Source: Codonopsis lanceolata (lineage: Eukaryota > Streptophyta > Magnoliopsida > Asterales > Campanulaceae). From it: a stretch of DNA of 64,000 nucleotides. The position numbers and the translations under genes were made by a program. The notes below the pieces were generated by a model. That model saw only the letters and a program-made list of their open reading frames with translations, had not been told where the DNA came from and did no database searches. Below are positions 55,826 to 64,000 of this stretch, one piece after another. The stretch spans positions 35,345,632-35,409,631 of the forward strand of contig CM028377.1 of NCBI GenBank assembly GCA_013146195.2. The letters run 5' to 3'. Position 1 is the first letter of the stretch; the number at the start of each line of letters is the position of its first letter.

Positions 55826-56882
55826 TGTAAGTCCAAAAGGCAACAGTTAAGGCTAGAGGGGGGGTGAATAGCCTTTTAAAAACTTCGAGGGTTGATTTGT
55901 AAAACTTGTAAAATGGGCAGCGGAAAACTAGTTTTATCAGTCAGCTGAAAATTGGTCAGCTGGCTGACACTTTGAAAATGCTTAAGCTGAAGAAAGTTAG
56001 TCAGCTAGCTGACACAACTGTTTTCAAAGGAAGTTGGCTTTTAAAGTTGATCACTGAATATAGAGAGGAAACTGAAATACAAATTAACTGAACAACTAAG
56101 CAAACAATTGTTGTTAACTGACTGACACTTAAATAGTTGAAAAACTTCTTAAGTGTTGAGTCAGTTTGCAAGAATATGAGTTGTGGCTGACATATCAGTT
56201 GAAGTGGTTCACAGATAAACTGCTACGTCCACTACCAAGTTGGTCAGACTTGGATTTTTGAAGTGCACTAATTTTATTAAAAATCTATTTGATCTCTAAT
56301 GGATCAATGTACAATAAAAGACCGGTGTTTGTGGAGAATGATTGAGAAACAATCAAACTCGTGAGACAAATTGACTGATTTCAAAAGATATGAAGTAGAA
56401 TCACTCAGTGTTTGCCTAAACAGTAACTAGAAGGAATTAATCAAAGAAGAGTATCTAGCTAATGTTTTTCTAAGAAGACTAAGTCACAGAGAAATTTCTT
56501 GAAAGTATAATGGCTTTAGACTTCTGTAAAATTGTCTTGTCTTCAAGAATGCTTCCAGTGGGTATTTATAGATAATATTCAAGATAAACCCGTTAGGAAC
56601 ACATTTTGAATTTGAAAATGTGTTTGGCAGATGCAAGATCTCAAAAGATCCTGTGAAATATTTTCCTGCAGAATATCTACCAAAAACACAAAGTAAGAAA
56701 GTGTCATTACAAGTATTTGATCAATCAAATAAGGAAAACAAACTGACACTAAAAACATTAAGGTCAGCTGAAGTGAATAACTGACACAATAATTTACGAG
56801 CTGACCAAAGATAATTTAAATTCTTGGCTGATAATCAAGTGGAATGATTTTAAGCAAATCTAATTTTATGCAAGATTCAACA
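55826..56882 (-). repeat. 5' LTR of TE-8
   Basis: Same length as 34754-35810. Contains GTCAGCTGGCTGAC (about 55954-55967) and GTCAGCTAGCTGAC (about 55999-56012), both inverted words. Confidence 0.95.
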
Positions 56883-56887
56883 CATGT

Positions 56888-57888
56888 AAAAGTGGTTTTC
56901 TCTTGGTCTTCGGGTGCTACTGGGATTTGGTTGTAGCCAAACAAACCATCAAGATAACAATAATATTCATGACCAGCTAGTGGTTCAAGGATTTGATCAA
57001 TAAATGGCAAGGGAAAGTGGTCCTTCCTAGTTGTCACATTTAATTTCCTCAAATCTATGCACATTCTATAACCAGTGATAGTTCGTGTGGGAACTAATTT
57101 ATCCTTATCATTTTTAATGAATGTAATTCCTGATTTCTTAGGAACTACCTGAACTGACTAACCCATTTACTATAAGATATTGGGTAAATTATACTTGCAT
57201 CGAGAAGCTTGAGGACTTCTTTTCTCACTGCTTCTTCCATGTGAGGGTTAAGTCTTCTTTGTCTTTCTCTAGAAGGTTTACTACCTTCTTCTAAATGTCT
57301 TTTATGCATACACATAGACTGACTAATGCCTTTTAAATCTGCTAAGGACCAACCTATGGTTTCTCTATGTGTCCATAAAACTTTTAATAAGCTTGTTTCT
57401 TGTTCTTCTGTTAAATCTGCAGCAATTATAACAGGTAAAGTTTTACCTTCCCCTAAAAATGCATATTTCAAGTGGGGTGGTAATGGATTTAATTCTTCTT
57501 CTGGAGGAGATTTAACAGACGGAATGAATTCAGAATTTTCAGGTTTAATCGTTTCTTCTTTAACCTCCTCAATGTTTTCTACTTTTTCTTCCTCTATTTC
57601 TATTTCTTCAAAAAGAGATTTTAGTATTTCCACTTCTTCTTCATCATTATTTTCATCCTCTTCTTTTTCTATTTTATCAGAATTATTTTCTGATTCAGAC
57701 TCTTCCATATTATCTTTATCTTTATTCTTAAGGGCTTCTAATCTTTCTCTCTCTTTTCTTTCATCAGTCTTTCAAAGTTCTCTTTCTAACTCTTCAATGT
57801 CAAATTTTATATGAGAGAAATTTCTATCATCATAACTTACAAACACATCTTTCTCATAATCATCAGTCGCGCTCATCCGACCGGAGGG
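56888..57888 (-). pseudogene. Athila pol leader and RT first half (TE-6)
   Basis: An ATG at 57876 opens MSATDDYEKDVFVSYDDR; an in-frame TGA near 57773 follows. 57708-57145 has a Glu-rich linker, then NPLPPHLKYAFLGE, the WTHRETIGWSLADLKGI block and LNPHMEEAVRKEVLKLLDA, the conserved Athila pre-RT region. A frame break near 57150, then RT fingers (57064-56888: CIDLRKLNVTTRKDHFPLPF; FGYNQIPV). It is interrupted by TE-8 at the codons for TTFTC. Confidence 0.87.
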
Positions 57889-58650
57889 AAAGGATCCAGA
57901 AATCGAGAGCATTTTCATAGATCTCTATTTCCAGCACTATGTGAACGGGTGCAGCCATTTGGGGAAAGATAGAAAGCTTATCTGACGAAAGAAAGATTAG
58001 CTGGGCAAAAGAACGAGCTCTGAAATAAGTGTGAAAGAAGAAGCAGTGGGTGTGAAAAATTTCGCTGCTTCGGCCTTCGTTTTATACGCAAATTTAAAGA
58101 AACAGACGAGTTCTTCGCAAACAGTGGCTGAAAAAGATTGCCTAGAACAAGGAACTGGGCGCCACCCATGATCCAACCTGGCTCGGCGCCCACTTCATGC
58201 ATGGGTGGCGCCATGTTTGTTAATTCTGCCTCCCCAAACAGCCTGGTGTCCCGGTTTTCTGCCCCGACCGTCGACTGTTACCTTGTCTGATCATGAAGAA
58301 AGTAAAGAAGGCTATAAAATCACGCTATGGTGAATAGCTTGGCAATAATTATATGCCCAAGCACAGGAGGAGGCGGCTGCCTCCTTCTCCCGAATATCTC
58401 CAGAAAAGCCCTCTCGAGCCCGAAGGTGTATTCTTTTAAAATCTGTTTCTGAGATGCAGTGTGCCATTACCCTTAGATATCGGTATAGCTTTATTTTCTG
58501 CATGCATTTTGAGTCTGCATTTTATTTTTTCGCATCATATAAAATTATATTGCATTGTATAATAAATGTTAGTACAGATTCTGGTGCAAATAAAAACAAA
58601 ATAGAAAAAAAATAGAAAGAAAAAAAACTAATGTGTGCAAGTAGTAGGAG
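57889..58650. other. Unassigned sequence with GGCGCC inverted repeat
   Basis: Between Athila pol and the PMD pseudogene. GGCGCCACCCATG (58158-58170) and its inverse CATGGGTGGCGCC (58200-58212) enclose another GGCGCC. A minus-strand open stretch 57978-58214 is built on this repeat and is probably not a gene. Minus strand TTTTATAGCC near 58320-58308 is TATA-like. Possibly the LTR or leader of a further element, not identified. Confidence 0.5.
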
Positions 58651-58982
58651 CTAATAATCGTAGGACACTCTGCCCCTATCAAAACCGCCTCCCATCACTC
58701 GAGGGCCCGTTCCGCCGCCAAGCATGTGACCTCTACCTCTCACCCGAGGGCGAGCCGACCCGCCAGCTTCATCAACGTCATCATCACGGTGTCTGATCTA
58801 CCGTACAACATCACTTCCCCGGTAAGAAAAGTCATCCATAATCCGCTGGTAAAGTTTGTTGATACTAACGAAGCCCTGCAGTAGCCTCTTTATGTGGACA
58901 CCTTAACCTGGAAAAAAAAAAAGGTGTTGAAACAGCAAAAAGAAATGCATCAGTCTAAAAAAATAATGATGCTAAAAAAAGA

Positions 58983-58984
<2 letters not shown>

Positions 58985-59050
<66 letters not shown>
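58985..59050. repeat. (TA)n microsatellite in PMD intron 3
   Basis: About 33 TA units without interruption. Confidence 0.97.
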
Positions 59051-59052
<2 letters not shown>

Positions 59053-60589
59053 AGAAATGCATCAGTAAAAAAAGAGTGATATAATAAAAAATGATGATGC
59101 TAAAAAAAGGAGTGATGCTAAAAAAATTAAAAATAAAAAGAGAGATAATATATACCGTGCAAGCATGATCAGGGACACGGTACTCCTCGGGAATATCCAC
59201 ATCGGGTAAGACTTGCTCTATAAGTCTTCCGTCTCGATGATATCGGAAGGTGGAGAAGGCATAATCGGGCATAGAGAACTCCGACTGTGCACCAAGAGCT
59301 GGGTGAGAGGACCCTGGCCTATCACATGCATCGGATGCACGCCTGGCGACCGCAGGGGCAGGAGGGGTAGGATGAAGCATCGTCCTCAAGAACTCCTCAT
59401 ATGGCATGACTGGATAATCGCAAGGCAGCATGACAAATTTTGACAGGTAAAGATACCTGTTCGACAAAAGATCTGGAATGATCACCCAAGGGGGAGGTGC
59501 AGGAGGCACCACCGGAAATGTCGAGTACAGGACATGTTAGCGAGTAACTCGCTCGCCCATGTATAAGGAATCATTCATAATCGACACCATGAGAATCCGG
59601 CAGTGGCTCAATGTTAGGGCGACCTCATATGACCCTACCAAATTTAGCCTGAGGTCGAGCTAGCTATCCTGTCCTGCAGTCCAAGTCGTTCCAGAAAATG
59701 GTCGTCCCTATCCTTCTTCTTCCGTTTTGCGTTTACAAACTTTGCCAAATAAGGTGGTTTGTAAACGCTGCTAAGTAATGGGCCTGGTGTAAAATCAAAG
59801 ATAGAATAAGCCCACACCTAAAAAAAAAAAAGTCAGCTATAAAAAATGAATATAAAAAATAATAAAATAAAGAATGCTGACAGAAAAAAAAATTGAAAGA
59901 AGAAGTGAGAAGAAAAGAAATGTACCTCCCAAGTAGGAGCAAAGCCAGTCATAACCGGTGATTCATTCCGGCTCGCCCTGTCCATGGAGGCATAAAGTTC
60001 GGCCGAGCCCGCCGCCTGATCATATTCAATCACGCGGTCCAGTTCCCGAAGGCAGCCCAGTAGGGAGACTCTCAAAGAGGTGGAGGAATTGGCAAAGAGC
60101 GACATCCCCAAAAAGAAAAATAGAAAGGCTCTGGCGACGCGGGCTACAGAGATGCTATCCCTGGCATTGACTCTCCCAGCATTCGCTAAAAGCCATCTCT
60201 TAACGCTGCCAATTTTGATCTCATCCTTAGTTTTATATTCGGGCACGAAGCGTATGAGATCCTCCACCACATCATGATGTTGATGGAGAATATAATCCGG
60301 CTCTAAAGTCCGGTCGATGCTGGTAGAGATACCCGTGATAGCGGCAAAATCGCACGGGGTCATAGTGGCCTCTCCCCAGCTGAAGTCGAAGGTGTGAGTA
60401 GTGTCCCACCAATAATTCCGCAAAATATCAAAAATGGCTATATAGCTGCGGAAGAGACAAAATGCCCGCATGAACACCCCAAGGCCTGTATCTTCCGCCA
60501 AAACCCGTGCCAGCTCGGGCATCAAAAGGAAAATGTCCATCACCATGTCCCTACTCACCCAAACACGGGTCAAGGTAACGCGTTCCTGA

Positions 60590-60626
60590 AAAGAAAAAAA
60601 AAAAAAAAAAAAGGGGGGGGGGGGGA
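60590..60626. repeat. Poly-A/poly-G run at PMD intron acceptor
   Basis: About 20 A followed by 13 G. On the minus strand it is the C and T tract just before the exon 2 acceptor, so it doubles as polypyrimidine tract. Length errors are likely here. Confidence 0.9.
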
Positions 60627-60679
60627 AGGAAGGAAAGGTAAGATTCTCATAAACCCTTTTTCTTGCATAATCGGTACAT

Positions 60680-61900
60680 TAGGCAACTTTTAAAAAAAAT
60701 GTGTATACATATATATAATAATATAAAGTTTGTGTTCTTGTATATATAAAAAAAACATATAAATGTATGCCTTTCATTCATGCATTTTGCATTTTATCAT
60801 GTATTTAAGAATTTTCATTTGCATTCGTGCATAAATAAAATGTATATCAATCATTATTGTATCATAAAACAAAATAAAAAAATCTTTGCATATAAAAAAA
60901 ATCGTTGTTTAAAAAAAATAAAAAAATCTTTTCTTATAAAAAAAATCATTGTTTAAAAAAAAAAAAAAAATTCTTTGCTTATAAAAAAAATCTTTGTTTA
61001 AAAAAAAACATATAAATGTATGTCTTTCATTCGTGCATTTTGCATTTTATCATGTATTTAAGAATTTTCATTTGCATTCTTGCATAAATAAATATATATA
61101 TCAATCATTATTGTATTATTGTAAAAATAATATATATATATATATTGCATTTAGAAATTTTAAATGCATCCTTAGCGTTATCACCATAAAATAAAGTGCA
61201 TTCATGCATTTAAAAAAATTTCAGGTCATAAAGTAAAATTTTAATAAAAACGCATCTTTTTACATCTAAATATGTATTTTCACATTTTTAGGCATCATAA
61301 AAGTGTATATTCTGCATTTAAAAGTATATGTCGCATTTTTCATTCATGATAAAATAAAATTACCCATGCATCATATTAGCGAGCAACTCATAAATTTTCC
61401 TGCATTGCATTTGCATCAAATAAATGATCTATGCATCTATCATTTGCATTAATTGTCCAATAAGCTGCATTATAGCATTAGCAAAAAAAAAGAATAAAAT
61501 GCTACCAATCATGAAAAAATATTCCCCATGACATTTATTATATCCCTGCAGCATAGGTATGCATAAAAAGTGAATTCCTCTGCATAAAATATATCTGTTT
61601 TGTCCTTAATATATCAAAAAATGCGTCCGAAAATATGCCCGAAAAATTTTGCATTCTGTTTCGAAAAGTCCGTCTCATAGGCATATATCATATAAAAATA
61701 TTTTTAGGCCTAGAACATGCATCATATAGCCCCATTTGCATTAATAGTATAAATCATGCATTGTATGGTCAAATAGTGACCACTAGTTCCATTATGCATC
61801 GCAAAAATAAATTGCATAAATTTCATGCATCATTACCAAAATTGCATCATTTTAGCTAATAAATTGCATGCATAAGCATTATAAGAAATATATATATACT
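60680..61900 (-). repeat. PMD intron 1: duplicated, TGCAT-rich
   Basis: A segment of about 115 bp (TTTTGCATTTTATCATGTAT and flanks) occurs at 60752-60866 and 60998-61118. Between the copies lie three tandem units of about 40 bp (AAATCTTTGCATATAAAAAA-type, 60877-61005). The word TGCAT recurs dozens of times to 61870. No exon is evident. Confidence 0.7.
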
Positions 61901-62158
61901 CCAAAAGCCCAAAGAAGTGCAAAAATTAAGCATATCTGAAGAAATCAACCAAATTGATTGGTAAAAGAGTATACTTATATCGGTATTTTGGAGATTTGAG
62001 ACGCGTGTGTGCCAATCGTGAACCAAGTTGCCCCAGTCATCCGTTGAGTAGAAATATTCAACGTGATTCCGGTTCAAAGGAGGAAGTTCCCTCCTCTCTT
62101 CACCCGAATCCGGGTGCATTGGCGTCTTTCCCTTCCTAGATCTCGAAGAAGAAGTCAT

Positions 62159-62890
62159 CTATTTGGAAAAACAAGCACTTTGGTGGAAGAAAACTGAGAA
62201 AGGAGAAGAAATGAAGAAAATAGTAAAAATTTTGCTCCTTCGTCGGCTATGGAAGAGTTGCTGAAGCAGAAGAGAGAAATGAAGGCTTCTGCCTTCATTC
62301 CCGTCAAAGAATGGAGGAAAAGTGAAAATTTCACTTTTCCCCCGCTGAGCAAATCAAGTTCAGCACTTAAGTCCTCGAAATTCCAAAATTTGCAAAATGG
62401 CCACTAGGATTTAACAGAAAGTTAACAAGAGTAATTTTGTAAACCATATTCGGTGGTCATCCACCCAAGAGCAGAGAAAATTCATATTTCCAGCAAGTCA
62501 GCCGCAAGATAAAAATAAAATAAAAACGAACCAGGAAGATCAGCGGCAGAGGTAAGTATTTTGTAAAAATAAAGTTTGCATGAAAAAGAATGTGCGAAAA
62601 GAAAAGAAGAAAAAAAGAGAAAGAAAGAAAATATAAAAAGTAAGCATGCAAAATAAAAAAAAATAAAAAAAGGCAAGCATGCAAAAGAAAAAAGAAGAAA
62701 AAAAAGAAGAAAAAAAAAAGGGAAAAGGAAAAGAAAAAAAAAGAATTTGAAAAGAAAAAAAAAGTCCCCAGCTTGAAGAAGCAAGAGTTGCATAAATATC
62801 AAAATCAGCTGAATCAGCAGCAGCAGCCAATGTGTGAAAAGGTAAGAGAGGTAAAGTATTCCTATTCCACCTTCAATAAAAAGAAAATCT
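62159..62890. other. Noncoding upstream of PMD gene, purine-rich
   Basis: 62160-62450 is plausible 5' leader/promoter for the PMD gene. 62575-62770 is almost pure A/G on the plus strand with two GCAAGCATGCAAA-like words. The long open stretch at 62482-63246 on the minus strand is low-complexity Phe/Leu and not credible as a gene. Confidence 0.6.
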
Positions 62891-62894
62891 TTTT

Positions 62895-63284
62895 CATATT
62901 CAACAACGGATTTTTCTTGATTGAATATGGTTTTCAAAAAGTTTTGTTTAAAAAAAAGAAAAAAAAGAGGCATAAAAAAGAAAAATCTCTTTTTCGTATT
63001 CAACGACGGATTTTGATCGGTTGGATACAGTTTTCGAAAATTTTGAAGAAAGTCTTTCTTTTCGTATTCAACGACGGATTTTGATCGGTTGAATACAGTT
63101 TTCGAAAATTTTGAAAATTTTCTTATTGTGCTCAACGACAAGTATTGACCGGTTGAACACAGTTTTTGAAAATTCCTCTTAATGTATTTCAACGATGGGT
63201 TTTGACCGTGTAAAATATGGTTTTCTAAAAACTTAAAAATCTGCATACCGTATTTGACGACGGGTTTTGACCGGTAGAATACGG
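62895..63284. repeat. Tandem array of hairpin units
   Basis: At least six units of about 55-70 bp. Each has arms such as GTATTCAAC and GTTGAATAC around a conserved centre (GACGGATTTTGATCG-like): 62895-62929, 62996-63028, 63064-63096, 63128-63160, about 63184-63219, 63248-63284. Arms differ between units but mostly stay complementary. Confidence 0.8.
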
Positions 63285-63536
63285 CTTTTTAAAAAACATG
63301 AAAATCGTTTTCCGTTTTGTTCTCGGACAGGTTTTGACCCGAAGGGCCCAACATCCTCATTGGTTGTTCGTCTTGCTTGAGGTCGAACTACGTTTGGTCT
63401 GATTTCCTTTATTAAGGAATACATAGGCAGCCTACATTAGTAGGTCCGACCATCAGAGCATTTTATTGTATATCTTCTTAAAAAACTATGATAACCTGCT
63501 ATAACCAACTAAAAATGTCTAGGATATGGAGGTTTG
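63285..63536. other. Noncoding with LTR-like GAACTACG/TAGGCAGCC box
   Basis: TCGAACTACGTTTGGTCTGA near 63381 and ATACATAGGCAGCC near 63420 recall a box I associate with plant Tat/Ogre-type noncoding DNA. No gene seen. Confidence 0.4.
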
Positions 63537-64000
63537 TGTTGGTCCACAATAATGCTCAAATAGGCTAGAGGGGGGGTGAATAGCATATAATACCAATTTA
63601 AAAACTTTTCTTTTGGATATTCATAAAGCATAGTTTAGTTGGCAAATACAGATTATCAAGTTGGGTATGTCTGCCGGTAGAGGCTATCGGTAGACTTTCC
63701 CAAGGCAGAAGTAACAACTCTGCCGATAATCTATTTATTCAAATCAAAAGCCTTGTAAAAGATTTGTGCAGCGGAAAGTAAGGAGGCTATGATTTGAAGA
63801 AGTCATAAGTGGTTGTATACAAATATATGTTCAGAACAACAACACACTTATTTCTTCTTTCAAATGCAGGTTTAGGAGATCAAGTAGAGAGTAGTTTTTC
63901 TAAAGATAAATCATTTATAAAACCTCATAGATATTTAAGGACTGAAAGATAAATCATTAGTAAGAACATATGAATTTATTCAAAGATAAATTATATTTTA
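63537..64000 (-). mobile_element. TE-12: copia LTR, partial, runs off window
   Basis: Begins TGTTGGTCC, then GGCTAGAGGGGGGGTGAATAG (63562-63582), the end box of copia LTRs in reverse. It resembles the TE-3 LTR end (12898-13320) and shares the CCGATA/TATCGG words. There is no primer site on its left, so it is either a solo LTR or the 3' LTR of a minus-strand element. Confidence 0.75.

Larger units (their letters stand above)
34754..56882 (-). mobile_element. TE-8: SIRE-type Ty1/copia element, complete but nested
   Basis: Two 1057-bp LTRs (34754-35810 and 55826-56882) with about 25 differences by eye. Flanked by the 5-bp duplication CATGT (34749-34753, 56883-56887) within Athila RT. On the minus strand: 5' LTR, primer site, gag (split by TE-10), PR-IN-RT-RH, spacer, large accessory frame (split by TE-9), polypurine tract, 3' LTR. 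The long gag with zinc knuckle and the extra frame after pol fit the SIRE/Maximus lineage. Inactivated by several stops and frameshifts. Its own sequence is about 11.9 kb. Confidence 0.93.
29863..57888 (-). mobile_element. TE-6: Athila-type element, minus strand, nested by TE-7 and TE-8
   Basis: Read on the minus strand: pol leader (57876), RT (split by TE-8), RNase H (split by TE-7), integrase (32358-31187), spacer with palindromes, truncated accessory gene (30312-29863). The right boundary at about 57888 is where similarity to an Athila pol start ceases. Gag and both LTRs are missing. The left end is cut by TE-4. Multiple frameshifts and stops. It is the oldest element in this part of the window. 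Confidence 0.87.
58651..62158 (-). pseudogene. Plant mobile domain (PMD, MAIN-like) gene, decayed
   Basis: Exon 1 from ATG 62158 to about 61985 (MTSSSRSRKGKTPMHPDSGE; DWHTRVSNLQ). Exon 2 60585-59926 with TTTCAG and GTACAT borders (PMD core: HTFDFSWGEATMTPCDFAAI, the hallmark WGE-T-T motif). Exon 3 59817-59156 joins in phase (PTWEVWAYSIFDF) and ends in VPDHAC. Exon 4 about 58907-58651 ends in an RG-rich tail (RVRGRGHMLGGG...VSYDY, stop). Defects: a frameshift near 59655, TAA near 59535 and TAG near 58798. PMD proteins occur as host genes (MAIN/MAIL) and inside transposons; this AT-rich, repeat-flanked copy looks transposon-borne. Confidence 0.75.

Noticed and set aside
57978..58214. Minus-strand ORF beginning MAPPMHEVG
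   Set aside because: Start and first 25 codons are made of the GGCGCC inverted repeat. The remainder has no family resemblance.
58955..59150. Tyr/Ile-repeat protein tail (YIYIYI)
   Set aside because: Translation of the (TA)n microsatellite in a PMD intron.
62482..63246. Minus-strand open stretch of 254 codons, Phe/Leu-rich, membrane-like
   Set aside because: It is the complement of A/G-rich DNA and of the hairpin array. Low complexity explains the open frame and the apparent membrane segments.
1..64000. tRNA or rRNA genes
   Set aside because: None seen. TGGTATCAGAGC sequences are primer-binding sites next to LTRs, not tRNA genes.

Overview
The window is plant (angiosperm) repeat DNA. It consists almost wholly of nested LTR retrotransposons of the plant lineages Athila, Tekay-type chromovirus and SIRE-type Ty1/copia, plus one hAT DNA transposon and one plant-mobile-domain (PMD) pseudogene. 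Introns with GT/AG borders, TATA-type LTR promoters and initiator-Met tRNA primer sites all fit this. No ordinary host gene locus was found. The only host-type gene is a two-exon LOB-domain (LBD) gene carried inside the hAT element. I cannot name the species.

Layout. 1-1988: decayed Tekay pol fragment (TE-1), ending at a 100-N gap (1989-2088). 2089-12897: right part of an Athila element (TE-2, +): integrase end, an intact accessory ORF at 3626-4714, a long 3' UTR and a 3' LTR. That LTR is split by a complete hAT element (7663-12286, 8-bp duplication GTGGTGAT) that holds the LBD gene. 12898-13537: copia fragment (TE-3). 13538-29862: Tekay element (TE-4, +) with two 3.3-kb LTRs and a decayed gag-pol; its 3' LTR is split by a 4.85-kb solo LTR (TE-5). 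29863-57888: an old Athila element (TE-6, -) broken by an Athila solo LTR (TE-7, 32922-34174) and by a complete SIRE element (TE-8, 34754-56882). TE-8 in turn holds a Tekay solo LTR (TE-9, 37735-41086) and a Tekay element (TE-10, 48236-55112). 58651-62158: PMD pseudogene (-) with recognisable exons. 62895-63284: tandem hairpin array. 63537-64000: start of another copia LTR (TE-12).

The nesting gives a relative order. TE-6 is oldest. TE-7 and TE-8 entered it, TE-9 and TE-10 entered TE-8, TE-4 cut off one end of TE-6, and TE-5 entered TE-4. Target-site duplications were found by eye for hAT, TE-5, TE-7, TE-8, TE-9 and TE-10. TE-4 lacks one and looks chimeric.

The main structural discoveries are four. 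(1) A paired-palindrome module, two copies of an 18-bp palindrome (consensus ACCTTGCGRCCGCAAGGT) set 23-26 bp apart, recurs in Athila LTRs, in Athila internal DNA just upstream of a TATA-like box and the accessory ORF, and in three Tekay LTR families. In one family both arms changed together to CATGCG/CGCATG. (2) Tekay LTRs of otherwise different sequence share two neighbouring stem-loops with compensatory base changes. (3) An LBD transcription-factor gene with intact zinc motif and splice sites sits in the hAT element. (4) The SIRE element is saturated with the inverted word GTCAGC/GCTGAC in LTR, spacer and coding DNA alike.
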